From assembly GCF_030151085.1 (NCBI RefSeq), contig NZ_JASLER010000056.1, positions 1 through 64,000 of the forward strand: 64,000 nt of DNA, written 5' to 3'. Position 1 is the stretch's first letter, and each line of letters starts with the position of its first letter. Position numbers and translations under genes: made by a program. Shown here piece by piece: positions 25,387 to 33,146 of the stretch. This stretch comes from Bacteroides sp. (lineage in GTDB: Bacteria; Bacteroidota; Bacteroidia; Bacteroidales; Bacteroidaceae). The notes beneath the pieces are model-generated. The model was given only the letters and a program-made list of their open reading frames with translations, was not told the origin of the DNA and searched no databases.

Positions 25387-26763
25387 ATGAAACAGTATGA
25401 TGCCATTATAATAGGATTCGGCAAAGGCGGAAAAATGTTAGCTGCCGAACTAGCCGAGCGCAACTGGAAAGTTGCCATTATAGAGCGCTCTCCTCTAATG
25501 TATGGAGGTACGTGTGTCAATGTGGGGTGTATTCCCACCAAAACCCTCATCCATGAGTCGGATTATGCCGAACAGCAATTTCACGAGGACTATAAGAATC
25601 AATCTAAATTCTATTCACATGCCATTGCACGGAAAAACAAACTCGTGTACTTCTTGCGTGAAAAGAATTATGAGAATGTGAAGAATAATCCCAACATTAC
25701 ATTATATACCGGAACTGCTTCTTTCTTATCGGAAAATTCAGTCCTTGTCACCTACGATAAAAAGGAATCTGTACTCAGGGGAAAAGAGATATTCATCAAT
25801 ACCGGTTCTACTCCGATTATTCCTGACATTGAAGGAATTAATGAGAGCAAACATGTGTATACCAGTGAATCACTACTCCAGTTAGATACCCTCCCAGCCC
25901 GCCTGCTCATCGTAGGAAGCGGCCCTATAGGGTTAGAGTTTGCAACAATGTATGCAGGATTCGGAAGCCATGTTACCATGTTGGAAGCCAGCAGTCGCTT
26001 CATGCCTAAACTTGACCGGGATATTGCAACTTCCATGTTGGAATCTTTAAAACGTAAAGGCATTAGTATACGATTGAATGTCCGTACCCAATCCCTCTAT
26101 GATACAGCAGACGGCATTACTCTGACTTATACAGACGGTTCGGATGGTACACCTTATTTTCTAAAAGGAGATGCTTTATTACTGGCTACAGGACGTAAGC
26201 CTTTAGTAGATGAACTGAATCTGCAAAAAGCAGGTGTAGAAATTAATGAACGCGGAGCCATAATCGTTAATGAACAACTTCAGACCACTGCTCCCCATAT
26301 TTGGGCTTTAGGCGACGTCAAAGGGGATGAATTCTACGACTACTTATCAATTGACGATTTCCGTATCATCCGTAACAAGTTGTTCGGAGATAAGAAGAGA
26401 AGTCATAAAGATCGCTTTCCCATTCCATACGCCATCTTTACTGATCCTCCGTTAGCACATATCGGATTAACAGAGGAAGAAGCCGCCAAACGAGGTTTTC
26501 CAATTCAGGTATCACGGCTTCCTGCATCCCAGGTGCCACGTGCACGCACTTTGCAAAATATAGATGGTATGCTTAAAGCTGTCATCAATCCTCATACCGG
26601 TAAAATAATAGGTTGTACTTTGTTTTGTATCGAAGCGCCTGAAGTAATCAATACGGTTGCATTGGCCATGAAAACGGGGCAGACTTACAACTATCTGCGC
26701 GATTTTATTTTCACACATCCCAGTATGAATGAAGGACTAAATGATTTATTCAAGGCTTTTTAG
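25387..26763 (+). CDS. RclA-like pyridine nucleotide-disulphide oxidoreductase
   Basis: A 458-residue FAD flavoprotein. The FAD-binding IIGFGKGGK is at residues 8-16 and the redox-active pair in GGTCVNVGCIPTK is C43/C48. A second dinucleotide site occurs at VGSGPIGLEFA and the FAD-closing motif at IWALGDV. The C terminus FTHPSMNEGLNDLFKAF is very close to E. coli RclA, as are FGKGGK and the RNK and SIDDFRIIRN stretches. RclA is known for protection against hypochlorous acid and for reducing Cu(II); the same activity here is inferred. It lies 61 bases before a metal-efflux locus, which supports a link to copper or oxidative stress. A mercuric reductase is excluded by the lack of the C-terminal Cys pair. 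Confidence 0.88.
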   Translation: MKQYDAIIIGFGKGGKMLAAELAERNWKVAIIERSPLMYGGTCVNVGCIPTKTLIHESDYAEQQFHEDYKNQSKFYSHAIARKNKLVYFLREKNYENVKNNPNITLYTGTASFLSENSVLVTYDKKESVLRGKEIFINTGSTPIIPDIEGINESKHVYTSESLLQLDTLPARLLIVGSGPIGLEFATMYAGFGSHVTMLEASSRFMPKLDRDIATSMLESLKRKGISIRLNVRTQSLYDTADGITLTYTDGSDGTPYFLKGDALLLATGRKPLVDELNLQKAGVEINERGAIIVNEQLQTTAPHIWALGDVKGDEFYDYLSIDDFRIIRNKLFGDKKRSHKDRFPIPYAIFTDPPLAHIGLTEEEAAKRGFPIQVSRLPASQVPRARTLQNIDGMLKAVINPHTGKIIGCTLFCIEAPEVINTVALAMKTGQTYNYLRDFIFTHPSMNEGLNDLFKAF

Positions 26764-26792
26764 CATTTTGTATTTGGTAATTAATCCATTAA

Positions 26793-26823
26793 CCTCTATC
26801 TTTGTTCCGCCCAAAGATAGAGG
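26793..26823 (+). promoter_or_regulatory. Promoter embedded in a perfect 12-bp inverted repeat
   Basis: CCTCTATCTTTG (26793-26804) and CAAAGATAGAGG (26812-26823) are exact reverse complements around a seven-base loop. The left arm contains the -7 box TATCTTTG (26797-26804); the right arm ends in AGAGG, two bases before the ATG at 26825. It may be an operator, or it may mask the ribosome site in longer transcripts from upstream. Confidence 0.65.
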
Positions 26824-26824
26824 A

Positions 26825-27238
26825 ATGAAAAAAAAATGGTATATTACTTACTTCTTGCTATTCATCAGCATAGTTATGCTGGTGGTACCTGTTATTCCTC
26901 ATCATCACCATGCAAACGGACTGATTTGCATGAAAAACGATATTTCAACCGATTGTTGTAAACACAATCATAATCCCGAAAATGACCACTGCTGTAGCGA
27001 TACAGGATGTGTCACAACACATTTCTTCCAGCGTTCACCCAGCACAGACAATGATGCATCATGGGTAAATCCGGACGCTTTATGGGTAGCTACCTTTTAC
27101 TTCGAACCTCTTCTCAGGTTACTGGTCGTACCGGAAATCAACCTAAAAAGACAAGATAATGTCTATTTAGAATCCCTTCATGGCATGTTTATCACACATG
27201 CCACTGGACTTCGTGCGCCCCCTTCTGTTCTTGCTTAA
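26825..27238 (+). CDS. Small His/Cys-rich membrane-associated protein of the metal-efflux locus
   Basis: A 137-residue protein starting with a single hydrophobic segment (about 5-25) that ends directly in HHHH (26-29). Residues 35-62 are packed with metal ligands: a Cys at 35, CC at 44-45, HNH at 47-49, HCC at 55-57 and Cys 62. The last 70 residues have no Cys and include a hydrophobic stretch (LWVATFYFEPLLRLLVVP). The composition suggests binding of Cu, Zn or a similar ion at the periplasmic face. I do not recognise a characterised family. The ATG at 26825 is set by AGAGG just upstream and by the -7 box at 26797. The adaptor gene follows after 121 bases. Confidence 0.75.
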   Translation: MKKKWYITYFLLFISIVMLVVPVIPHHHHANGLICMKNDISTDCCKHNHNPENDHCCSDTGCVTTHFFQRSPSTDNDASWVNPDALWVATFYFEPLLRLLVVPEINLKRQDNVYLESLHGMFITHATGLRAPPSVLA

Positions 27239-27274
27239 CCAGCACCGGCATACCGCCGGAGACAAGTTTCTATT

Positions 27275-27324
27275 CGGTACGGAAATAATTGCAACTTAGT
27301 TGCGCATTCCATACCGTAATTTTG
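27275..27324 (+). promoter_or_regulatory. Nested dyad (operator candidate) overlapping a promoter of the efflux genes
   Basis: GCAAC-TTA-GTTGC (27291-27303) is a perfect short dyad, enclosed by CGGTACGGAA (27275-27284) and TTCCATACCG (27307-27316), inverted with one mismatch. A -7 box TAATTTTG follows immediately at 27317-27324, 36 bases before the adaptor ATG at 27360. A repressor on the dyad would block that promoter; as RNA it would form a strong hairpin ahead of the adaptor gene. Confidence 0.55.
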
Positions 27325-27359
27325 TATTCAAATTAATAAGTAAGAACAAAAATATCATC

Positions 27360-28586
27360 ATGAAAAAAGTTATTTTCATGGGAGTCATTGGATTATTCCT
27401 TTTAGGCTCCTGTAACAGTAAGTCCGGAGAAAGTCACGAAGGACATAATCACGAAACAGAAGAGAGTTGCTCAGGCGATCATGACCATGAAAGCGAAGGA
27501 CATAATCACGAGGCTGAAGGAGCCGACCACGATCATGAAGCTGAAAGCAGTCATGCCGGCGGTAGTGACGAAATCATATTGCCACCGGCAAAAGCACAAG
27601 CAGCTGGTGTAGAAGTCAGCACTATTGAACCGGGTACCTTTAATCAAGTTATAAAAACAAGCGGTCAGGTAATGGCTGCGCAAGGTGACGAGAGCGTTGC
27701 CGTAGCTACAGTAGCAGGTGTTGTTTCATTCAGAGGAAAAGTTATTGAAGGTATGAGTGTCAACAAAGGTACTCCGCTTGTCATCTTGTCTTCCAAGAAT
27801 ATGGCGGATGGTGATCCGGTACAAAGAGCACGGATAGCCTACGAAGTTTCCAAGAAAGAATATGAACGTATGAAAGCGCTTGTTGGCAACAAGATTGTAT
27901 CTGAAAAGGACTTTGCACAAGCTGAGCAAGCGTATGAAAATGCGCGTATCAGTTATGAAGCTGTTGCCAAAAACCATTCGGCAAGCGGCCAAGCAGTAAC
28001 TTCTCCCATCAGCGGATATGTGAAGAGTCTTTTGATAAAGGAAGGTGATTACGTGCAAGTAGGACAACCCCTGGTCAGCGTCACTCAGAACCGGAAGTTA
28101 TTCCTCCGCGCCGATGTATCCGAAAAATACTACCCTTATTTAAAGACAATTGGTTCAGCTAACTTTTGTACACCTTATAATAATAAGGTATATACACTTA
28201 AAGACTTAGATGGACGAATGCTTTCATACGGCAAAGCCTCGGGGGAGAATGGCTATTATGTACCGGTCACTTTTGAATTCGACAACAAAGGAGATATTAT
28301 TCCCGGTTCATTCGTAGAAGTATTCTTACTCTCCTCGCCTATGGAAAATATTCTCTCTGTTCCACATAGTGCACTGACCGAAGAGCAAGGCAGCTTCTTC
28401 ATCTATCTTCAACTGGACGAAGAAGGTTACAAGAAGCAACTGGTTACGCTCGGTGCGGACAATGGCGAGAGTGTACAAATACTTTCCGGTGTAAAGGCAG
28501 GCGATCGCGTTGTAATCAAAGGAGCCTATCAAGTGAAACTGGCATCTGCAACGAATGCGATACCGGCACATAGTCATGAACACTAA
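27360..28586 (+). CDS. Metal-efflux RND periplasmic adaptor, His-rich
   Basis: A 408-residue membrane-fusion protein of the CzcB/CusB type. It is a lipoprotein (LLGSCNSKSG, Cys about 18). Residues 25-65 are acidic and His-rich with about ten His (repeats of GHNHE and DHDHE), a likely metal-capture segment. The barrel-sandwich and hairpin regions follow (VATVAGVVSFRGKVIEGM, YEVSKKEYERMKALVGNKIV, TSPISGYVKSLLIKEGDYV), and the C-terminal domain includes VLIKGAYQ-like VVIKGAYQVK. It should link the RND pump at 28708 to the TolC-like protein at 31857. The ATG at 27360 starts the signal peptide directly. Confidence 0.93.
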   Translation: MKKVIFMGVIGLFLLGSCNSKSGESHEGHNHETEESCSGDHDHESEGHNHEAEGADHDHEAESSHAGGSDEIILPPAKAQAAGVEVSTIEPGTFNQVIKTSGQVMAAQGDESVAVATVAGVVSFRGKVIEGMSVNKGTPLVILSSKNMADGDPVQRARIAYEVSKKEYERMKALVGNKIVSEKDFAQAEQAYENARISYEAVAKNHSASGQAVTSPISGYVKSLLIKEGDYVQVGQPLVSVTQNRKLFLRADVSEKYYPYLKTIGSANFCTPYNNKVYTLKDLDGRMLSYGKASGENGYYVPVTFEFDNKGDIIPGSFVEVFLLSSPMENILSVPHSALTEEQGSFFIYLQLDEEGYKKQLVTLGADNGESVQILSGVKAGDRVVIKGAYQVKLASATNAIPAHSHEH

Positions 28587-28590
28587 TTTA

Positions 28591-28681
28591 AATGTACAAT
28601 TAGACGATTTACGAGGTACGATTTGCCATGCGGTATATTGTGAATTGTAAACGTAGCCATTGCGCAGCTAAATTGTACATT
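28591..28681. repeat. Inverted repeat between adaptor and pump genes
   Basis: AATGTACAATT (28591-28601) and AATTGTACATT (28671-28681) are exact inverted copies. The sequence between and after them repeats near-identical pieces (GATTTACGA, TGTAAATCGTAAAT, GAATTGTAAACG). It resembles the other low-complexity spacers in this window and could fold into a long loop that tunes expression of the pump relative to the adaptor. Confidence 0.6.
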
Positions 28682-28707
28682 GTAAATCGTAAATAGTAAA
28701 TAAAATC

Positions 28708-31700
28708 ATGTTAAACAAGATAATACATTTTTCCCTTCATAACCGCATCCTGGTGCTGGTAGCATCGGTGCTGTTATTAATTGGCGGTACTTACATCGCC
28801 ATGCATACGGAAGTGGATGTGTTCCCCGATCTCAATGCGCCAACGGTAGTTATTATGACCGAAGCAAATGGTATGGCAGCAGAAGAGGTGGAACAATTAG
28901 TTACTTTTCCGGTAGAAACAGCTGTAAACGGTGCAACGGGTGTGCGTCGGGTACGCTCCTCTTCGACTAACGGTTTTTCGGTAGTATGGGTAGAGTTTGA
29001 CTGGGACACGGATATTTATCTGGCTCGTCAGATTGTGAGTGAGAAGCTGGCGGTTGTAGGCGAATCATTACCTGCCAACGTGGGCAAGCCTACCTTAGGG
29101 CCACAGTCTTCCATCCTCGGCGAAATGTTGATCGTGGGGTTAACGGCAGACTCTACTTCTATGTTGGACCTACGTACTCTCGCCGATTGGACCATACGCC
29201 CCCGACTGCTCTCTACAGGTGGTGTGGCACAGGTTGCCGTGTTGGGTGGAGATATCAAGGAATATCAAGTGCAATTAGACCCGGAGCGTATGCGCCATTA
29301 CGGAATTACATTGGACGAAGTAATGAATGTTACCCGCGAAATGAATCTGAACGCCAATGGTGGTGTATTATATGAATATGGCAACGAGTATATTGTACGT
29401 GGAGTGCTATCTACCGATAAAATAGATCAGATAGCTAAAGCTGTGATACGGGGTAACGGTGCATCGGGTGCTCCCATACTTCTAGAAGACATTGCAGACG
29501 TTCAAATAGGTGCCAAACTGCCTAAGTTGGGTACAGCCTCGGTACGAGGAAAAGCGGCCGTACTAATGACAGTGACTAAGCAACCTTCTACAAGTACCCT
29601 GGAACTGACAGATAAACTGGAAGCTTCTTTAAAAGACTTACAAAAGAATTTGCCGCCCGATGTGAAAATATCGACCGACATCTTCCGCCAAAGCCGGTTT
29701 ATTGAAAGTTCTATCGGAAATGTTCAGAAGTCGCTTTTTGAAGGAGGTATCTTTGTAGTTATCGTACTCTTCCTGTTCCTTGCCAATGTACGTACTACTG
29801 TGATTTCATTGGTGACTTTACCCTTGTCGCTGATCGCCTCATTGCTGGCGCTCCATTATATGGGCTTTACCATCAATACAATGAGTCTTGGAGGTATGGC
29901 GATTGCTATCGGCTCATTGGTAGATGATGCCATTGTAGACGTTGAGAATGTTTATAAACGCTTACGAGAGAATCGTCTGAAACCAGCCGAAGAACGGCTC
30001 AAGGTATTGGATGTAGTATTTAATGCTTCGAAAGAAGTACGTATGCCTATCCTGAACTCCACACTGATTATTATAGTAAGCTTTGTTCCACTGTTCTTCC
30101 TGAGCGGTATGGAGGGTAGAATGCTGGTGCCGCTGGGTATTGCCTTTATTGTAGCATTAGCAGCTTCGACTATCGTTGCATTGACGGTAACTCCTGTGCT
30201 TTGCTCCTACTTATTAGGAAAGGAAAAGATTAAAGAAAAGAACTCGAACGGTGACTCCGTGGTAGCCCGCAAGATGAAAGAATGGTATTCCACTGCACTG
30301 ACTTTTGTACTGGGGCATAAGAAAAGCGTATTGGGAGGTACCATCGGTTTGTTTGTCGTAGCACTTATTTGCTTCTTTACGCTGGGACGTTCTTTCCTTC
30401 CGCCATTCAACGAAGGGTCGTTTACTATTAATATCTCTTCACTTCCCGGTATTTCTTTGGAAGAAAGTGATAAGATGGGACATCGTGCCGAGGAACTGCT
30501 CCTATCTATTCCTGAAATACAAACCGTTGCCCGTAAAACGGGACGTGCCGAACTGGACGAACATGCATTGGGTGTGAATGTATCTGAAATCGAGGCTCCG
30601 TTTGAATTGAAAGATCGTTCACGCAGCGAGATGTTAGCTGAGGTACGTGAGAAGTTAGGTACAATTATCGGGGCCAATATTGAAATAGGGCAACCTATCA
30701 GCCACCGTATCGATGCCATGCTATCCGGAACGAAAGCAAACATCGCTATTAAGTTGTTTGGCGATGACTTGAACCGCATGTTTACATTAGGCAATGAAAT
30801 AAAAGGCGCCATCCAGGATATTCCCGGCATTGCCGACCTGAATGTAGAGCAGCAGATAGAGCGTCCGCAACTTATTATATCTCCCAAACGTGAGATGCTT
30901 GCCAAGTATGGTATCTCATTGCCTGAATTTTCCGAGTTCGTCAATATCTGCCTGGCAGGCGAAGCTGTTTCACAGGTTTATGAGAAAGGTAAGAGTTTTG
31001 ACCTGACTGTACGTGTGAAAGATGATCTTCGTGATGAAATGGAGAAGATACGCAACTTGATGATTGATACGAACGATGGGCAGAAAGTTCCGTTAAACTA
31101 TGTAGCAGAAATTCGCTCGGCAATGGGACCGAATACCATCAGCCGCGAGAATGTAAAACGTAAGATTGTGATTTCTGCCAACGTAGCAGACCGCGACTTG
31201 CGAAGTGTAGTCAACGATATTCAAGACCGGGTGGATCAGCAGATCAAGTTACCGGAAGGTTATCACATCGAATATGGCGGTCAGTTTGAAAGCGAGCAGG
31301 CAGCCAGTCGTACGTTGGCATTGACTTCGTTCATGTCTATTGTAATTATCTTCCTGCTGCTCTACCACGAGTTCCGCAGTGTGAAAGAAAGCGCTATCAT
31401 CCTCATCAACCTGCCGTTGGCATTGATTGGTGGTGTATTTGCACTGCTTATCACTACCGGCGAAGTCAGTATTCCGGCTATTATCGGTTTCATATCATTA
31501 TTCGGTATAGCTACTCGAAACGGTATGTTGCTCATCAGCCATTACAACCATCTGCAACAAGAGGAAGGTTATGGTGTTTACGATAGTGTAATCCGCGGTT
31601 CGATGGATCGTCTGAACCCTATCCTGATGACTGCTTTATCATCGGCACTTGCGCTAATCCCTCTTGCTTTGAGTGGCACCTTACCCGGTAATGAAATCCA

Positions 31701-31827
31701 AAGCCCTATGGCAAAGGTTATTCTGGGTGGACTTTTAACATCTACGTTCCTGAACGGTTTTATCATCCCGATTGTTTATCTGATGATGAAAGCCTCTCCC
31801 AAACCCTCTACGGAGGAGAAGGAGTAA
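28708..31827 (+). CDS. Heavy-metal efflux RND pump (CzcA/CusA family)
   Basis: A 1039-residue inner-membrane proton antiporter. After MLNKIIHFSLHNRILVLVAS (first membrane helix), VDVFPDLNAPTVVIMTEANG marks the heavy-metal branch of RND pumps. The transmembrane proton-relay motif is GSLVDDAIVDVENVYKRL (about 405-420), with the conserved Asp/Asp/Glu. Two periplasmic loops and twelve helices are present, with the repeat symmetry intact. The ion (Cu/Ag versus Zn/Co/Cd) cannot be fixed by reading, although the His-rich partners and the neighbouring RclA-like gene are compatible with copper. It shares a transcript direction with the adaptor and TolC-like genes. Confidence 0.95.
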   Translation: MLNKIIHFSLHNRILVLVASVLLLIGGTYIAMHTEVDVFPDLNAPTVVIMTEANGMAAEEVEQLVTFPVETAVNGATGVRRVRSSSTNGFSVVWVEFDWDTDIYLARQIVSEKLAVVGESLPANVGKPTLGPQSSILGEMLIVGLTADSTSMLDLRTLADWTIRPRLLSTGGVAQVAVLGGDIKEYQVQLDPERMRHYGITLDEVMNVTREMNLNANGGVLYEYGNEYIVRGVLSTDKIDQIAKAVIRGNGASGAPILLEDIADVQIGAKLPKLGTASVRGKAAVLMTVTKQPSTSTLELTDKLEASLKDLQKNLPPDVKISTDIFRQSRFIESSIGNVQKSLFEGGIFVVIVLFLFLANVRTTVISLVTLPLSLIASLLALHYMGFTINTMSLGGMAIAIGSLVDDAIVDVENVYKRLRENRLKPAEERLKVLDVVFNASKEVRMPILNSTLIIIVSFVPLFFLSGMEGRMLVPLGIAFIVALAASTIVALTVTPVLCSYLLGKEKIKEKNSNGDSVVARKMKEWYSTALTFVLGHKKSVLGGTIGLFVVALICFFTLGRSFLPPFNEGSFTINISSLPGISLEESDKMGHRAEELLLSIPEIQTVARKTGRAELDEHALGVNVSEIEAPFELKDRSRSEMLAEVREKLGTIIGANIEIGQPISHRIDAMLSGTKANIAIKLFGDDLNRMFTLGNEIKGAIQDIPGIADLNVEQQIERPQLIISPKREMLAKYGISLPEFSEFVNICLAGEAVSQVYEKGKSFDLTVRVKDDLRDEMEKIRNLMIDTNDGQKVPLNYVAEIRSAMGPNTISRENVKRKIVISANVADRDLRSVVNDIQDRVDQQIKLPEGYHIEYGGQFESEQAASRTLALTSFMSIVIIFLLLYHEFRSVKESAIILINLPLALIGGVFALLITTGEVSIPAIIGFISLFGIATRNGMLLISHYNHLQQEEGYGVYDSVIRGSMDRLNPILMTALSSALALIPLALSGTLPGNEIQSPMAKVILGGLLTSTFLNGFIIPIVYLMMKASPKPSTEEKE

Positions 31828-31856
31828 ATTTACTCACTAATTCAGAATATTTATAT

Positions 31857-33077
31857 ATGAAAAAGATTATAATAGTCACATTTACAGCCTGTATCCTTCC
31901 TTTTTCCCTCTCCTTTGGAGAGGGGCGGGACGAGGCTATTGATGCCGTACTTCAGCAAATAGAGATGAATAATAAAGAGTTGAAAGCCAATTCCCAACTC
32001 ATCTCATCACAGAAGTTGGAAAACAAAACAGTGAATAATCTGCCGGACCCTACTCTATCCTACGCCCACCTTTGGGATTCAAAAAACAGTAGTGAAACCG
32101 TAGGTGAATTGGTTGTTTCGCAAAGTTTCGAGTTCCCCACCATTTATGCAACTCGTGGAAAGATGAACCGTTTTAAGACGGGTGCACTCGATGCACAAGC
32201 CACTGCTTTTCGTCAGCAGATTCTACTTCAAGCCAAAGAAATCTGCCTGGACATCATTATGTTGCAACGCCAGCAAACATTACTCAGTGAGCGTTTGAAG
32301 AATGCCGAAGAGCTCTCTGCCATGTATGCCAAACGTCTAGCTACAGGTGATGCCAATGTTTTGGAAACCAATAAAATCAATTTAGAGTTACTGAATGTAC
32401 GTACCGAAGCCCGCATGAACGAAACGGCTTTGAACAATAAACTGAAGGAACTCACGGCCTTGAATGGCAATCAGCCTTTATCCATCGGCAACCGTCCTAC
32501 TGCCGAAGCAATCGGCTCGATGGATTATCCGGTTGTTCCGTTGCCTACGGATTTCCAACAAGTCAGTGACGAATTGCTGGCTGCCGATGCTACTTTGCAA
32601 TCATTCAGCAGCGAAAGCGAAGCTGCCCGCAGGCAAATTTCTGCAAGCAAACAGGGCTGGTTACCCAAACTGGAGTTAGGTTACCGCCGCAACACAGAAA
32701 GCGGACATCCATTGAACGGTGTTGTAGTGGGCTTTTCTTTCCCGATATTCGAGAACCGTAATAAAGTAAAAATAGCCAAATCGCAAGCACTCAACATAGA
32801 TTATCAGAAAGAGAATGCTGCATTACAAGCCAGTTCCGGCTTGTGGCAACTTTATGAAGAAGCCCGCAATCTGCATACATCTATGGAAGAATATGCCCGT
32901 ACCTTCCAACAACAGCAAGATCTTGCCCTACTGAAGCAGGCTCTGGTTGGAGGACAAATCAGTATGATTGAGTATTTTGTGGAGGTATCAGTGGTTTATC
33001 AAAGCAAAGCAAATCTGCTGCAATTGGAAAACCAATACCAGAAAGCAATGGCGCAGATATACAAAAGTAGATTATAA
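31857..33077 (+). CDS. TolC-family outer-membrane efflux channel
   Basis: A 406-residue TolC/CzcC-type protein with a signal peptide (to about residue 21). Long coiled-coil helices (LKANSQLISSQKLENKT, LLSERLKNAEELSAMYAKRL) and the duplicated TolC fold are evident, with the LDAQATAFRQQILLQAKEI segment and the terminal YQKAMAQIYKSRL. It is the exit duct for the upstream pump, 29 bases after it, and is the last gene before a terminator. Length is slightly short for TolC but normal for CzcC-like proteins. Confidence 0.9.
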   Translation: MKKIIIVTFTACILPFSLSFGEGRDEAIDAVLQQIEMNNKELKANSQLISSQKLENKTVNNLPDPTLSYAHLWDSKNSSETVGELVVSQSFEFPTIYATRGKMNRFKTGALDAQATAFRQQILLQAKEICLDIIMLQRQQTLLSERLKNAEELSAMYAKRLATGDANVLETNKINLELLNVRTEARMNETALNNKLKELTALNGNQPLSIGNRPTAEAIGSMDYPVVPLPTDFQQVSDELLAADATLQSFSSESEAARRQISASKQGWLPKLELGYRRNTESGHPLNGVVVGFSFPIFENRNKVKIAKSQALNIDYQKENAALQASSGLWQLYEEARNLHTSMEEYARTFQQQQDLALLKQALVGGQISMIEYFVEVSVVYQSKANLLQLENQYQKAMAQIYKSRL

Positions 33078-33087
33078 GAAATAGAAT

Positions 33088-33130
33088 AAGGGGTTGTTCG
33101 CATTTTAGCAAACAGCCCCTTACTTCTTTT
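33088..33130. terminator. Terminator after the metal-efflux operon
   Basis: AAGGGGTTGTTCGC (33088-33101) pairs with GCAAACAGCCCCTT (33108-33121) with two weak positions, followed by a T-rich tail. The convergent serpin gene ends at 33147. Confidence 0.8.
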
Positions 33131-33146
33131 ACTTTACACCCATAGT

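Noticed and set aside
25387..26763. Mercuric reductase or dihydrolipoamide dehydrogenase
   Set aside because: The C terminus ends FTHPSMNEGLNDLFKAF as in RclA, without the MerA Cys pair, and no mer or 2-oxoacid dehydrogenase genes are close.
30207..30944. Minus-strand open frame of 245 codons inside the RND pump gene
   Set aside because: Ser-rich, low-similarity translation antisense to a highly conserved gene; a shadow of codon bias.
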